Below, one piece after another: positions 8,266 through 18,252 of a stretch of 64,000 nucleotides of DNA. The notes below the pieces were generated by a model, which saw only the letters and a program-made list of their open reading frames with translations, was not told where the DNA came from and searched no databases. The DNA is taken from NCBI RefSeq assembly GCF_002217755.1, contig NZ_BCFL01000018.1, positions 496,001-560,000 on the forward strand. The letters are read 5' to 3'. The stretch is from Streptomyces hyaluromycini. Its GTDB lineage: Bacteria > Actinomycetota > Actinomycetes > Streptomycetales > Streptomycetaceae. Position 1 is the stretch's first letter, and the number at the start of each line of letters is the position of its first letter. The position numbers and the translations under genes are program-made.

Positions 8266-9510
8266 TCACTCGGCCGCGCCGTGGCGCAGCACGAGCGCCG
8301 AGTTCGACCCCATGAGGCCCCGGCTGAGCACCAGTGCCGTGCGTGGCCGCGCGGCACGGGCGCTGCCGGTCACGAGGTCGAGGTCGTGGCAGATGTCGAA
8401 GACGCCCGGGGTCGGCGGGATCAGCCCGTGTTCCATCGCCAGCACCGCGGCGGCGGTGTCGAGGACGGGGGCCGCGCAGTAGCCGCGTCCGATCCCGGTC
8501 TTGGGCGCGGTGACCGGCACCCGCCTGCCGTGCGCGCCCAGCACGTCGGTGATGGCCAGCGCCTCCGCCCGGTCGGCCTCCGGCACGCCGAGGGCGTCGG
8601 CGAACACCACGTCGACCTCCTCGGGGGCACAGCCGGCCTCGGCCAGCGCCCCGCGGATGGCCTGGGCGAGCCCGGCCCTGGACTCGGCCCAGCGGGAGGC
8701 CCCGGTGAAGGTCGACGCATGGCCGTCGAGGGTGGCCCGCACCGGCAGTCCGCGTCTGCGGGCCGAGCCGGTGTCCTCCACGACGAGCATGGCGCCGCCC
8801 TCGGCCGGCACGAACCCGCAGGCCTGCTCGGTGAACGGGCGGTAGGCGCGGGCCGGGTCGGTCTCCCGGCTGAGCTCCTCGTAGCCGAGCTGGCAGACCA
8901 CCGAGTAGGGAGCTATCGGTGCCTCGGTGGAGCCGGCCACGATGACGTCCGTACCGCGGCGGACCGCGCGGGCGGCGTGGGCGAGGGCGTCCAGGCCGCC
9001 GGCCTCGTCGGCGGCGACCACCGAGCAGGGGCCCTTGAAGCCGCGCCGGATGGAGATCTGGCCGGTGCTGGCCGCGTAGAACCAGGCGATGGACTGGTAG
9101 GGGCCGACGAACCGGCTGCCCTTGCCCCACAGTTGCTGGAGCTCGCGCTGGCCGAACTCGCCGCCGCCGGAGCCGGCCGCGGTGACCACGCCGATGTCGA
9201 ACGGCGAGCCGTCGGTGTCGGCGCGGCCGAGCCGGGCGTCTTCGAGCGCCAGGTCGGCCGCGGCCATCGCGAAGTGCGTGAAGCGGTCGGTCTGGACGAT
9301 GAGGCGTTCCTCGACGGCGGCCGCCGGGTCGAAGTCGCGGACTTCGCCGGCCACCTTCATGGGCAGGTGCTCGCAGCCCTCGCGGGTCACCTTGTCGAGG
9401 ACGTTGCGTCCCTCCTGGACGGATTTCCAGAAGGTCTCGGTGCTGGTTCCGTTGGGCGCGACGACACCGATGCCGGTGACGGCCGCCCGTCGAGACCGGG
9501 GTTCGCTCAT
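8266..9510 (-). CDS. whiE-ORFIV: Ketosynthase beta subunit / chain length factor
   Basis: A 414-aa chain length factor, partner of the KS-alpha encoded just upstream. The start ATG 9510 overlaps the KS-alpha stop in ATGA, so translation is probably coupled. The fold signatures are [15 protein letters not shown] at the N-terminus and [13 protein letters not shown] at the position of the ketosynthase active-site loop. The active-site Cys is absent, as expected for a CLF. Glu occupies the place where most CLFs have Gln. This subunit sets chain length and helps priming. About 45 bp separates it from the ACP gene. Confidence 0.93.
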   Translation of the reverse strand: MSEPRSRRAAVTGIGVVAPNGTSTETFWKSVQEGRNVLDKVTREGCEHLPMKVAGEVRDFDPAAAVEERLIVQTDRFTHFAMAAADLALEDARLGRADTDGSPFDIGVVTAAGSGGGEFGQRELQQLWGKGSRFVGPYQSIAWFYAASTGQISIRRGFKGPCSVVAADEAGGLDALAHAARAVRRGTDVIVAGSTEAPIAPYSVVCQLGYEELSRETDPARAYRPFTEQACGFVPAEGGAMLVVEDTGSARRRGLPVRATLDGHASTFTGASRWAESRAGLAQAIRGALAEAGCAPEEVDVVFADALGVPEADRAEALAITDVLGAHGRRVPVTAPKTGIGRGYCAAPVLDTAAAVLAMEHGLIPPTPGVFDICHDLDLVTGSARAARPRTALVLSRGLMGSNSALVLRHGAAE

Positions 9511-10775
9511 CGTGTCCGTCCTCTCTGCCGGGTCATGACCACCGCGGACTGGAAGCCGCCGAACCCGCTGCCCACGGACAGGACGCCGCCGAGGCGCCGT
9601 TCGCGGGCGACCTTCGGCACGTAGTCGAGGTCGCACTCGGGGTCGGGGGTCTCGTAGTTCGCGGTGGGCGGGACGACCTGGTGGGCCAGGGCGAGCACAC
9701 AGGCGACGACCTCGATCGCGCCGATGGCGCCGAGCGAGTGGCCCACCATGGACTTGATGGAGCTCATGGGCGTGCCGTACGCGTGCTGTCCGAGCGCCTT
9801 CTTCACGGCGGCGGTCTCGTGGCGGTCGTTCTGGCGGGTGCCGGAGCCGTGCGCGTTGACGTAGTCGATGGCGGTGGGGTCGAGGCGGGCGTGGTCCAGG
9901 GCGGTCTCGATGGCGCGGGCCATCTCCAGGCCCTCGCTGGTCAGACCGGTCATGTGGTAGGCGTTGCCGAAGGTGGCGTAGCCGTCGAGCTGGCAGTAGA
10001 TGTGCGCGCCGCGGGCCTTGGCGTGCTCCAGCTCCTCCAGGACGAGTACCGCGCCGCCCTCGCCCATGACGAACCCGTCGCGGCGGTTGTCGAAGGGCCG
10101 GGAGGCGTGCTCGGGGTCGTCGTTGTTCGGGGAGGTGGCCTTGATCGCGTCGAAGCAGGCCATGGTGATCGGTGAGATCGGGGAGTCCGAGGCGCCGGCG
10201 ATGCAGATGTCGGCGCGGCCCTCCTGGACGGTGTGGAAGGCGTATCCGACGGCGTCCAGGCCCGAGGTGCAGCCGGTGGAGACGGTCTGCACCGGACCCT
10301 GGGCGCCGAATCGTTCCGCCACCGCGGAGGCCAGGGTGCTCGGGGAGAACGCCCGGTGCAGCTGGGGCTGCGCCTGCCGGTGGTCCACGTCCCAGCGCTG
10401 ACCCGCGCCGCTCACCAGGACGTAGTCGTGCTCCAGGCGGGTGGTGCCACCCACGGCCGTCCCCAGGGAGACCCCGATCCGCCAGGGGTCCTCCCGGCCG
10501 AAGTCGAGCCCGGAGTCCCGGACCGCCTCGTCACCGGCGACCAGGGCGAACTGTATGTAACGGTCCGCCCGTTCGATCTCCTCGGCGTCCAGGCCGTGCG
10601 CCGCCGGGTCGAAGTCGCACTCGGCGGCGATCCGCGACCTGAGGCCCGAGGGGTCGAAGAAGGTGATGCCGCGCGTCGCGGTCCGGCCCGAGGCGAGCAG
10701 ATCCCAGAACGCCGGTACGCCCACACCCCCCGGAGCCACGATGCCTATGCCCGTAACCGCCACGCGCCGGGTCAC
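9507..10775 (-). CDS. whiE-ORFIII: Ketosynthase alpha subunit of the spore-pigment-type PKS
   Basis: A 422-aa beta-ketoacyl synthase performing decarboxylative condensation of malonyl units. The catalytic Cys is in [11 protein letters not shown], His in [12 protein letters not shown], and Lys/His in [13 protein letters not shown]. The start ATG 10775 overlaps the cupin stop (ATGA) and the stop overlaps the CLF start, so three genes are translationally linked. Sequence and order fit the KS-alpha class of spore-pigment clusters (whiE, cur, sch) rather than antibiotic clusters. Confidence 0.95.
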   Translation of the reverse strand: MTRRVAVTGIGIVAPGGVGVPAFWDLLASGRTATRGITFFDPSGLRSRIAAECDFDPAAHGLDAEEIERADRYIQFALVAGDEAVRDSGLDFGREDPWRIGVSLGTAVGGTTRLEHDYVLVSGAGQRWDVDHRQAQPQLHRAFSPSTLASAVAERFGAQGPVQTVSTGCTSGLDAVGYAFHTVQEGRADICIAGASDSPISPITMACFDAIKATSPNNDDPEHASRPFDNRRDGFVMGEGGAVLVLEELEHAKARGAHIYCQLDGYATFGNAYHMTGLTSEGLEMARAIETALDHARLDPTAIDYVNAHGSGTRQNDRHETAAVKKALGQHAYGTPMSSIKSMVGHSLGAIGAIEVVACVLALAHQVVPPTANYETPDPECDLDYVPKVARERRLGGVLSVGSGFGGFQSAVVMTRQRGRTR

Positions 10776-11185
10776 GACCGGACCTGCCCCACGGCGACGG
10801 CTTCCGTCTCCTCGGTGTCGACGTGGCCCTGGCTCGGGCGCGGGGCCAGCGGGCCGAGGTGGAAGACGATCCGGGCCTCGACGTTGCCCACGTTGCGGAA
10901 GCGGTGCTTCATGTTGATGGGGATCATCAGTCCCTGCTCGGGCCGCAGCGGGTGCGGTTCGCCGTCCAGGTCGACCTCCATGTCGCCGCAGACGACGTAC
11001 ACGAACTCCTCGGAGTACGGGTGGTAGTGCTCGGCGATGCGGTCGCCCGGCTGCACGATGGCCACACCCATGAAACCGCTGGTGGAACCCACCGTGGCCG
11101 GGGTGAGCATGGCGCGCAGATCGCCGCCGCGCCTGGTGTTGGGCTCGATCTCGCTGAGGTCGACGATCTTCGGAATGGGCTGCAT
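10772..11185 (-). CDS. whiE-ORFII: Cupin-domain protein of the pigment cluster
   Basis: A 137-aa single cupin. Metal-binding motif 1 is visible as [21 protein letters not shown] and motif 2 as [13 protein letters not shown], with the usual His residues. It resembles WhiE ORFII and CurC, of unproven but pigment-related function (oxygenation or cyclisation has been suggested). The start ATG 11185 lies behind GGAGG. It sits 39 bp after the ORFI gene and overlaps the KS-alpha start. Confidence 0.9.
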   Translation of the reverse strand: MQPIPKIVDLSEIEPNTRRGGDLRAMLTPATVGSTSGFMGVAIVQPGDRIAEHYHPYSEEFVYVVCGDMEVDLDGEPHPLRPEQGLMIPINMKHRFRNVGNVEARIVFHLGPLAPRPSQGHVDTEETEAVAVGQVRS

Positions 11186-11224
11186 GTCTGCGTTCCTCCG
11201 TGGGGGTGATGCGCCGGTGAGGCG

Positions 11225-12295
11225 TCAGGCGTCCGGCGAGCGGCGGTCGGTGATGAGCTGCATCCGCACCGCGTCGTCGTCCAGCAGGGCGGTCAGCGCG
11301 TGGGCCGGGGTGACGTCCAGGGGGGTGCCGGGCCGCTGCTCGACCAGGCGTACGACGACGTCGTCGCGCTGGAAGACCGTGCTGTGCAGCACCGGGCTCG
11401 CCGGGGCCTCGGCCGCGGCCTCGTCCTGCTGGGCGAGCAGCTCCGCGAGCCGCATCCCGCAGCCCGGGCGGGCCGGGTAATACTGCGCGTACCGCTCGCC
11501 CTCGGCCGGCTCCTCGGCGCCGACGTGGTGCACGGCCGGCAGCGCCGCCCGGGTGAAGAACACCCGTGCGGACTCCTGGTCGTTGAGGTCGCGCTCCTGC
11601 TCCAGGTAGGGGTTGATGGCCTCCTCGACGGCCCGCACCTCGGGCTGCCGGGCGACGTGGCGCAGGGCGGCCATCAGGTCGCCGCGCACCTCGATGGCCC
11701 GCACGACCCGGTTGCCGTGCATGAACAGGGAGGTACGGCAGAGCCGGGTGGAGTCGTCGACCTTCGCCTCGGGCGAGGCGTAGTCCGCGAGGATCTTCGC
11801 GACCTTGGCCTCACTGCCCGGCGTGACCGTGAAGGTGAGCGCGTGGCGGATCACGCCGTCGCCCATCCTCGGCTGGGCCTGCAGGACGCGTACGGCGTCC
11901 GCCGACGGGCCGCCGGTCTCCCGTACGACGTGGAAGCGGAGCGAGCGGGTGTCGCGGACGCAGTTGTGCAGCGGCTTCACCATCTCCACGTGCTCCTCGC
12001 TGTTCACCCAGGCGAGGAACGGCGGGGCGCTCTCCCACTCGCTGGTGATCAGCCACTGCGAGGGGTTCTCGATCGACTGGCAGAGCTGGTCACTGACGTG
12101 GCCGGGCACCTGGGCGACCTGGCTGCACAGCTGCTCGTAGGCCTCCAGGAACTGCTGCTGCGCGCCGTCGTAGACGTCCACCAGCAGGACGACCCGGAGC
12201 CGGGAGCCGTCGAAGACGGACTGGGAGACCCGTGTCGAGACCCGGCGGGTCTTTCGGGTCGGCTTTTCCGAAACCTTTTCCGAGATCGTCGTCAT
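11225..12295 (-). CDS. whiE-ORFI: SchA/CurD-like (WhiE ORFI) protein
   Basis: A 356-aa protein starting at ATG 12295, chosen because AGGAG lies 10 nt upstream; the GTG nine bases earlier is too close to it. It contains an antibiotic-monooxygenase-like ferredoxin fold ([40 protein letters not shown]) and then the SchA/CurD region ([37 protein letters not shown]). It is the first gene of the seven-gene minus-strand operon and is divergent from the monooxygenase gene. Members of this family are tied to the site or form of spore-pigment deposition, but the exact activity is not established. Confidence 0.88.
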   Translation of the reverse strand: MTTISEKVSEKPTRKTRRVSTRVSQSVFDGSRLRVVLLVDVYDGAQQQFLEAYEQLCSQVAQVPGHVSDQLCQSIENPSQWLITSEWESAPPFLAWVNSEEHVEMVKPLHNCVRDTRSLRFHVVRETGGPSADAVRVLQAQPRMGDGVIRHALTFTVTPGSEAKVAKILADYASPEAKVDDSTRLCRTSLFMHGNRVVRAIEVRGDLMAALRHVARQPEVRAVEEAINPYLEQERDLNDQESARVFFTRAALPAVHHVGAEEPAEGERYAQYYPARPGCGMRLAELLAQQDEAAAEAPASPVLHSTVFQRDDVVVRLVEQRPGTPLDVTPAHALTALLDDDAVRMQLITDRRSPDA

Positions 12296-12508
12296 GCTTC
12301 GCACATCTCCTTCGCGGGGGCAGCGGCCTGCGCCTCGGCCGATGACGCGGCGTCAGCGCTTCTTGATCCTGTGCCGGTCCTCCGAAGCGCGCGACTCGCG
12401 TGAACCAGGTGGGTGATTGAGCCCGCGGAACCCCTCCCGAAGGGGCCGGGCAGGGCATGGAAGTCCCGACCGCACCTGACGCACCAACACCCGCCTCTGG
12501 AGTGCCCG
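12296..12508. promoter_or_regulatory. Divergent promoter region of the whiE-like cluster
   Basis: About 210 bp between the divergent ORFI and ORFVIII starts. In S. coelicolor the equivalent gap holds two sporulation-controlled promoters, one requiring sigma-F. I could not place -10/-35 boxes with confidence. A short hairpin CCCCTCCCGAAGGGG is visible near 12431-12445. Confidence 0.55.
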
Positions 12509-14158
12509 ATGCAGCAGAGAACCGATCACCAGGTCCCCGTCCTCGTGGTGGGCGGCTCCCTCGTGGGGCTGTCCATGTCCCTCTTCCTGGGCCGTCTGGG
12601 CGTACGCCACATGCTCGTCGAGAGACACTCCGGGACCTCGATCCACCCACGCGGCCGGGGCAACAACGTGCGGACGATGGAGCTGTTCCGGAGGGCGGGC
12701 ATCGAGCCGGACATCAAGGCCACGGCCTGCCTCCTCGCCGACAACCACGGCATCCTGCAGACCCCGACGCTGGTCGGCGACGCCGGCGAATGGCTGTTCA
12801 AGGAGATCGACCCGGGCGGCGGACTCGTGAAGTTCAGCCCTACGGGTTGGTGCCTGTGCAGCCAGAACGACCTCGAACCCGTGCTCCGCCAGGCGGCCGA
12901 GTCACTCACCGGCGAGCTGCGCTACTTCCACGAGATGGAGTCCTTCGAACAGGACCCCGAAGGAGTGACGGCGTACGTCCGCGACCGTGACTCCGACCGG
13001 ATGTACACCGTCCGCGCGGACTACCTGGTCGCGGCCGACGGCCCGCGCTCCCCGGTCCGCGGCCGGCTCGGCATCGGCCAGACGGGCCCCGGCGACCTGT
13101 TCGCGAACGTCAGCATCACCTTCCGTTCCAAGCTGCTCCAGAACACGGTCGGGGACCGCCGCTTCATCTGCTGCTACCTCACCGACCCGGAGGCCGACGG
13201 CGCCCTCCTCCCCGTCGACAACAAGGAGCGCTGGGTCTTCCACGCCCCCTGGCACCCCGAACGCGGCGAAACCCTCGACGAGTTCACCGAGGAGCGGCTC
13301 ACCCGGCACATCCGCCGGGCCGTCGGCGTCCCCGACCTCGACGTCGAGATCACCGGCAGGGCCTCCTGGCGGGCGGCCGAACGGGTCGCCGAACGGTACT
13401 CGTCCGGGCGGGTCTTCCTGGCCGGCGACTCCGCGCACGAGATGTCCCCGACCGGGGCCTTCGGCTCCAACACCGGCATCCAGGACGCCCACAACCTGGC
13501 CTGGAAGCTGGCGGCGGTCCTCGACGGCTGGGCCGGCCCCGGGCTCCTCGACTCCTACGACGCCGAGCGCCGCCCGGTCGCCCTCGCCACCAGCGCCCGC
13601 GCCTCCGCCCGCTCCGTCGAGCACAGCCACCCCGGCTTCGCGCCCGCCCCCGGCATCGGTGCCGGCAAGCGCGGCGGCATCCTCAACATCGTCCTCGGCT
13701 ACCGGTACCCGAAGGGCGCGGTCCTCGGGGCCGACCCCGGGCAGCCGGTCGTACCCGACGGGATGGACCTGACCGGTCAGCCGGGCAGCCGGGCCCCGCA
13801 CCTGTGGCTGCGCCGCGCGGGCGAACGGATCTCGTCGCTCGACCTGTACGAGCGGTCGCTGGTCCTGCTGAGCGACGCGGAGTCGGCCGGGGGCGCGGCG
13901 TGGCACGCGGCCGCCCGGCGGATCGCGGACACGGAGCGGCTGCGGCTGGACACGTACCGGATCGGGGCGGCGGGGTCGGAGGCCGATCTCGTGTACGACG
14001 CGGAAGACGCCGACTGGGCTGTGGCGCACGGGACGACGGCGGACGGGGCGGTACTGGTCCGTCCGGACGGGTTCGTGGCGTGGCGCTCGGAGGGCGCGGT
14101 GTCCGACCCGGAGGGAGAGCTGCGGGAGCTGCTGGGGCGGGTGCTGCGGAGGAGGTGA
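12509..14158 (+). CDS. whiE-ORFVIII: FAD-dependent polyketide hydroxylase
   Basis: A 549-aa class A flavoprotein monooxygenase. The N-terminal dinucleotide motif is VLVVGGSLVGLSMSLFL (about 10-26), the DG motif YLVAADGPRSPVRG (about 170), and the GD motif GRVFLAGDSAHEMSP (about 301-315), followed by NTGIQDAHNLAWKL. A thioredoxin-like C-terminal region completes the aromatic-hydroxylase architecture. The start ATG 12509 has GGAG 8 nt upstream. It lies divergent from ORFI as in whiE, where ORFVIII alters the pigment colour after the core polyketide is made. Confidence 0.92.
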   Translation: MQQRTDHQVPVLVVGGSLVGLSMSLFLGRLGVRHMLVERHSGTSIHPRGRGNNVRTMELFRRAGIEPDIKATACLLADNHGILQTPTLVGDAGEWLFKEIDPGGGLVKFSPTGWCLCSQNDLEPVLRQAAESLTGELRYFHEMESFEQDPEGVTAYVRDRDSDRMYTVRADYLVAADGPRSPVRGRLGIGQTGPGDLFANVSITFRSKLLQNTVGDRRFICCYLTDPEADGALLPVDNKERWVFHAPWHPERGETLDEFTEERLTRHIRRAVGVPDLDVEITGRASWRAAERVAERYSSGRVFLAGDSAHEMSPTGAFGSNTGIQDAHNLAWKLAAVLDGWAGPGLLDSYDAERRPVALATSARASARSVEHSHPGFAPAPGIGAGKRGGILNIVLGYRYPKGAVLGADPGQPVVPDGMDLTGQPGSRAPHLWLRRAGERISSLDLYERSLVLLSDAESAGGAAWHAAARRIADTERLRLDTYRIGAAGSEADLVYDAEDADWAVAHGTTADGAVLVRPDGFVAWRSEGAVSDPEGELRELLGRVLRRR

Positions 14159-14187
14159 GCCGCGGGTGGGGCTGGGGCCGGGTGGTG

Positions 14188-14395
14188 GGGTCGCTTACCG
14201 GCGCTTGGAGGGTGCCTCCCCCAGAGGGGGGACCCCCAGCGCCCACCCGTGCCGCCCTGCGGCACGCCTGCCCGCAGCTGGGTAGCTGAAAAGGGGCGGC
14301 TGGGCAGCGCCCCGTAAGGGGCGCGGGGCTGTATCTGATTTGCGGCTCCGCCGCGTGGGCGCGAGCAACCCCCACCGGCCCGCAGCCGGACGTCT
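14188..14395. repeat. Composite intergenic repeat, copy 1
   Basis: Two blocks. The first (about 14190-14275) begins CGCTTACCGGCGCTTG and runs through GCGCCCACCCGTGCCGCC to CTGCCCGCAG; the same block occurs at 22378-22446. The second (14306-14368) has GCGCCCC/GGGGCGC arms and CTCCGCCGCGTGGGCGC, matching 4734-4785 in inverted orientation. CCCCCACCGGCCCGCAGCCGG at 14369-14390 recurs near 22484-22504. It probably acts as a terminator for the monooxygenase and the convergent RDD gene. Confidence 0.7.
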
Positions 14396-14398
14396 ACC

Positions 14399-14866
14399 TC
14401 AGATCCGGACCTCTACGGTCTTCGCCAGCCGGTCGTGCAGCCCCCTGCCGTCCCGGTCCCACACCAGTGCCGGGATCGCGAGGCACAGCAGCACCGTGCG
14501 GGCCAGGGCGCGCAGCGGCTGCACCCGGCCCGTGTCAACGCCGACCACCCGCAGCCGGAACAGCCGCTTACCCGGCGTGAAGCCGAGCGTACCGACCGTC
14601 AAAACACCCAGGGCGAAGAAGACAAGGAGGGCCCAGTTGCTGGTCGCCGGGGTGTAGCCGTCGGTGATCAGGCCGTATGCGATCAAGACGCACAGCGCCC
14701 AGTCCACGAGCAGCGCACCGAGCCGCCGTCCAGGGCGGGCGATGGAGCCCGGCCCGTCCTCCGGCAGACCGAGCTGCTCGCCCCGGTACCCGAACTCCGC
14801 ACCGGCCTCTTCCATGGCCGCACGGGGTCCGGAGAGCCACGATCCGATTGCTTGCCTGTTGTCCAC
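14399..14866 (-). CDS. RDD-family membrane protein
   Basis: A 155-aa integral membrane protein. [20 protein letters not shown] (about 45-64) is the RDD signature helix, with two more hydrophobic segments ([21 protein letters not shown] and the C-terminal half). [15 protein letters not shown] is also typical. The start is GTG 14866. Function in the family is unknown (transport has been proposed). It is divergent from glnA, the arrangement I recall next to glnA in other Streptomyces, which suggests this is where the conserved chromosomal order resumes. Confidence 0.85.
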   Translation of the reverse strand: MDNRQAIGSWLSGPRAAMEEAGAEFGYRGEQLGLPEDGPGSIARPGRRLGALLVDWALCVLIAYGLITDGYTPATSNWALLVFFALGVLTVGTLGFTPGKRLFRLRVVGVDTGRVQPLRALARTVLLCLAIPALVWDRDGRGLHDRLAKTVEVRI

Positions 14867-14940
14867 CCGTCAACGGTACTGCCCCGGTATCCGCCCGGGG
14901 TCCGGCGGGGTGTCCCGGGGCTACGGTGGAGCCAAGGTCG

Positions 14941-14980
14941 GTTAACTTCAGCGAAACAAATGGGTCACGCCCGAGAAATC
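14941..14980 (+). promoter_or_regulatory. GlnR box upstream of glnA
   Basis: Four half-sites with exact 6-bp spacers: TTAAC (14942-14946), GAAAC (14953-14957), GTCAC (14964-14968), GAAAT (14975-14979). This fits the actinomycete GlnR consensus gTnAc-n6-GaAAc repeated twice. It lies about 100 bp upstream of the glnA start. Confidence 0.88.
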
Positions 14981-15078
14981 ACCCGTCCCTAGGGTCGTGG
15001 ACAACGTGTGCCACCGCACTGGCCGCACGAACGAACTACCACCCCGGCACGGGAACGGCCGGGAGTAGGAGGAGCTGG

Positions 15079-16488
15079 ATGTTCCAGAACGCCGACGAGG
15101 CCAAGAAGTTCATCGCGGACGAGGACGTCAAGTTCGTCGACGTCCGGTTCTGCGACCTGCCGGGCGTCATGCAGCACTTCACGCTGCCCGTCGAGGCGTT
15201 CGACCCGGACGACGAGCTCGCCTTCGACGGATCCTCGATCCGCGGCTTCCAGGCGATCCACGAGTCCGACATGGCGCTGCGCGCCGACCTGTCGACGGCC
15301 CGGGTGGACCCCTTCCGCCGCGACAAGACGCTCAACATCAACTTCTTCATCCACGACCCGATCACAGGTGAGCAGTACTCCCGTGACCCGCGCAACGTGG
15401 CGAAGAAGGCGGAGGCGTACCTCGCGTCGACGGGCATCGCCGACACGGCCTACTTCGGCCCCGAGGCCGAGTTCTACGTCTTCGACAGCGTCCGTTTCGC
15501 CACCTCGGCGAACGAGTCCTTCTACCACATCGACTCCGAGGCGGGTGCCTGGAACACCGGTGCCCTTGAGGACAACCGTGGTTACAAGGTCCGCTACAAG
15601 GGCGGCTACTTCCCGGTCCCGCCGGTCGACCACTTCGCCGACCTGCGTGCCGAGATCTCCCTGGAGCTGGCCAAGTCCGGCCTCCAGGTCGAGCGCCAGC
15701 ACCACGAGGTGGGCACCGCCGGCCAGGCGGAGATCAACTACAAGTTCAACACGCTGCTCGCCGCGGCCGACGACCTCCAGCTCTTCAAGTACATCGTGAA
15801 GAACGTGGCCTGGCGCAACGGCAAGACCGCGACCTTCATGCCGAAGCCGATCTTCGGCGACAACGGCTCGGGCATGCACGTCCACCAGTCGCTGTGGACG
15901 GGCGGCTCCCCGCTCTTCTACGACGAGGCCGGCTACGCGGGCCTGTCGGACATCGCCCGCTACTACATCGGCGGCATCCTGAAGCACGCCCCGTCGCTGC
16001 TGGCCTTCACCAACCCGACGGTGAACTCGTACCACCGCCTGGTCCCGGGCTTCGAGGCGCCGATCAACCTGGTGTACTCGCAGCGCAACCGCTCCGCCGC
16101 GATGCGTATCCCGATCACGGGTTCGAACCCGAAGGCCAAGCGCGTCGAGTTCCGCGCGCCCGACTCCTCCGGCAACCCGTACCTGGCCTTCTCGGCCCTG
16201 CTCCTCGCGGGTCTGGACGGCATCAAGAACAAGATCGAGCCGGCCGAGCCGATCGACAAGGACCTCTACGAGCTGGCTCCCGAGGAGCACGCGAACGTCG
16301 CCCAGGTCCCGACCTCCCTCCCGGCCGTCCTGGACTCCCTGGAGCGCGACCACGAGTTCCTGCTCGCCGGTGACGTCTTCACGCCCGACCTGATCGAGAC
16401 GTGGATCGACTTCAAGCGCACCAACGAGATCGCCCCGCTGCAGCTGCGCCCGCACCCGCACGAGTTCGAGCTGTACTTCGACGTGTGA
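15079..16488 (+). CDS. glnA: Glutamine synthetase type I
   Basis: A 469-aa GSI-beta enzyme forming glutamine from glutamate, ammonia and ATP as a cytoplasmic dodecamer. Full family length; [18 protein letters not shown] and [12 protein letters not shown] lie in the N-terminal half, [12 protein letters not shown] and NRSAAMRIP in the catalytic core. The adenylylation Tyr397 is present in [10 protein letters not shown], so GlnE-type control is expected. The start ATG 15079 follows AGGAGGAG; a long in-frame extension upstream is non-coding. It is controlled by the GlnR box at 14941 and ends in a hairpin at 16508. Confidence 0.98.
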   Translation: MFQNADEAKKFIADEDVKFVDVRFCDLPGVMQHFTLPVEAFDPDDELAFDGSSIRGFQAIHESDMALRADLSTARVDPFRRDKTLNINFFIHDPITGEQYSRDPRNVAKKAEAYLASTGIADTAYFGPEAEFYVFDSVRFATSANESFYHIDSEAGAWNTGALEDNRGYKVRYKGGYFPVPPVDHFADLRAEISLELAKSGLQVERQHHEVGTAGQAEINYKFNTLLAAADDLQLFKYIVKNVAWRNGKTATFMPKPIFGDNGSGMHVHQSLWTGGSPLFYDEAGYAGLSDIARYYIGGILKHAPSLLAFTNPTVNSYHRLVPGFEAPINLVYSQRNRSAAMRIPITGSNPKAKRVEFRAPDSSGNPYLAFSALLLAGLDGIKNKIEPAEPIDKDLYELAPEEHANVAQVPTSLPAVLDSLERDHEFLLAGDVFTPDLIETWIDFKRTNEIAPLQLRPHPHEFELYFDV

Positions 16489-16507
16489 CAGGCGCCGTTC
16501 CGGCCGT

Positions 16508-16545
16508 CGACGCCCCCGTTCCTGTTTCTCAGGGCGGGGGCGTCG
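16508..16545 (+). terminator. glnA terminator
   Basis: Inverted repeat CGACGCCCCCG (16508-16518) and its complement (16535-16545) with a T-rich loop, 20 bp after the glnA stop. Confidence 0.75.
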
Positions 16546-16589
16546 TCGTATCGTGCGTCGGTACTGATGTTCGAGACGGGGGAGCCGGG

Positions 16590-16847
16590 ATGTCCCAACA
16601 AGACGACGAGAAACACGAGTTCGACCTCAGGTGGGCCGCCGAGGCGGAGCACAAGGAGCCGTCCGCACGGGCCCGGATGCTGGCCGCCCGCTGGAAGGAG
16701 AACCCCCCGGACCCGGCGCCGTTCCGGGCGGATCCGGGGCCGGTGGCGCCGCGACGGTCGTCGTGGGTGTCGACGGCGGTGGTGCTGGGGTGTGTCGCGG
16801 CGGTGATCCTGCTGCTGGGGTACATACAGACGCGGTCGCCGTACTAG
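16590..16847 (+). CDS. Small single-pass membrane protein
   Basis: An 85-aa protein. The N-terminal half is charged and cytoplasmic (SQQDDEKHEFDLRWAAEAEH). One transmembrane helix near residues 58-78 (STAVVLGCVAAVILLLGYI) follows, and the C-terminal tail is very short (QTRSPY). The start ATG 16590 follows GGGGGAG. No function is known to me; it lies just downstream of glnA but beyond its terminator. Confidence 0.75.
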   Translation: MSQQDDEKHEFDLRWAAEAEHKEPSARARMLAARWKENPPDPAPFRADPGPVAPRRSSWVSTAVVLGCVAAVILLLGYIQTRSPY

Positions 16848-16923
16848 GAACCCGACGCACCGGCCCGTCGTGCACCCCGCGCAATCGGCGCGACCCGTGT
16901 CCGCGCGGTCGTGGGGCCGGCCG

Positions 16924-17250
16924 AGGGCGGAGTGCGGGCGGGTGCGGTGGCCGGGCTGCGGATCCTCGACGTCACGGACGTACGACGGTTCCGGGAGCTG
17001 CTCGGCGACCCGGCTCGCGGCCGGCCGGGCGCGGCATGCGCGGGTCGCCGCGTTCCGGCTGCTGGACGCGCGGGGCGGACTCGTACGGCTGCGGGCCGCG
17101 GTCGCTCTGCTCGACGACCCGGACGTGAAACTGCGGGGCTGGGCCGAGCGGTCCGTCCGGCAGTGGCACCCGACGCCGGACGTTCCGCTCGGGTCCGAGG
17201 AGGCGGCGGCGCTGCCGGCACGGGCCGGACTGAGCCTTTGCCGCTACTAG
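16924..17250 (+). pseudogene. HEAT-repeat protein remnant, frameshifted
   Basis: Two pieces of one protein lie in different frames. The first reads GGVRAGAVAGLRILDVTDVR and RFRELLGDP (16924-17013). The second, from about 17020, reads RARHARVAAFRLLDARGG, LVRLRAAVALLDDPDVKLRG, WAERSVRQWHP and stops at 17250. In intact HEAT-repeat proteins of this type the two segments are, as I recall, separated by a further repeat and followed by a longer C-terminus. A deletion plus frameshift therefore fits better than a sequencing slip alone. No start codon with a ribosome binding site is seen for the remnant. Confidence 0.6.
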
Positions 17251-17331
17251 GCGCTTTCGGAGCCTTCTCATTGCTCTCGGCAGGTGCACACTGGACAGCG
17301 GGACGAGTGCCTGACTGCGGGGTGGTGCAAG

Positions 17332-18252
17332 ATGCAGAGTCGCTTCCGGAGCGACCGGCGGCTGACCGTGCGGATGACGGTCACGCTGTTCCTGCTCGGG
17401 TTGTTGTACGTCGGCTTCGTTGCCGCGCTGATCGTGTTGCTGAAGTCGTGGCTGCTGGTCGTCGTGCTGGTGGGCGCGATGTTCGTGGCGCAGTTCTGGT
17501 TCTCCGACCGGATCGCGATGTTCGCCATGCGCGGGCGGGTCGTGGAGCGGGAGGAGTATCCCGAGCTCCATGCCGTGGTGGACCGGCTGTGTGCCATCGC
17601 GGACATGCCGAAGCCCGTCGTCGCCGTCTCCGAGATGGACATGCCGAACGCGTTCGCCACCGGCCGCAATCCCGATCACGCGGTGGTGTGCGTGACGACG
17701 GGGCTGCTGCGGCGGCTGGAGCCCGCCGAGCTGGAGGGCGTGCTGGCACACGAGCTGTCGCACGTGGCCCACAAGGACGTCGCCGTGATCACGGTCGCGT
17801 CCTTCCTCGGGGTCATCGCCGGGCTCATCGTGCGGTTCGCGTTCTACTCCCAGATCTTCGGGGGCGGCCGGCGGGACCAGAACACCGCCGCCGTGTTCGC
17901 CGCGATCATCGGGGTCTCCGCGGCCGTGTACGCGATCAGCTTCCTGCTGATCAGGGCGCTGTCCCGGTACCGGGAGCTGGCCGCCGACCGGGCCGCCGCG
18001 CACCTCACCGGCCGGCCCTCCGCGCTGGCGTCGGCGCTCACCAAGGTCTCCGGTGAGATCGCCCGGATCCCGACCAAGGACCTGCGCACCGCCCAGGCCT
18101 TCAACGCGTTCTACTTCACCCCGGCGACCGGCAAGGAACCCGGCATCGAGCGCTTCTTCTCCACCCACCCGTCCCTGGAGCAGCGGCTTGAGCAGCTGGG
18201 GCGGATCTCGGCGGAGCTGGGTGAGGCGACGACGCCCGGAAAGGCCGGGTGA
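17332..18252 (+). CDS. htpX: HtpX-type M48 membrane metalloprotease
   Basis: A 306-aa membrane protease for quality control of membrane proteins. Two N-terminal helices (about 14-60) are followed by the zinc motif HELSH near residue 140 and by RELAADRAAAHLTG, which supplies the third, Glu, ligand. Two further helices lie between them. The start ATG 17332 (QSRFRSDRRL) is preferred because it matches the conserved N-terminus; the ribosome binding site is weak. Its stop overlaps the start of the PspA-associated gene (GTGA), pointing to a two-gene envelope-stress operon. Confidence 0.9.
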   Translation: MQSRFRSDRRLTVRMTVTLFLLGLLYVGFVAALIVLLKSWLLVVVLVGAMFVAQFWFSDRIAMFAMRGRVVEREEYPELHAVVDRLCAIADMPKPVVAVSEMDMPNAFATGRNPDHAVVCVTTGLLRRLEPAELEGVLAHELSHVAHKDVAVITVASFLGVIAGLIVRFAFYSQIFGGGRRDQNTAAVFAAIIGVSAAVYAISFLLIRALSRYRELAADRAAAHLTGRPSALASALTKVSGEIARIPTKDLRTAQAFNAFYFTPATGKEPGIERFFSTHPSLEQRLEQLGRISAELGEATTPGKAG

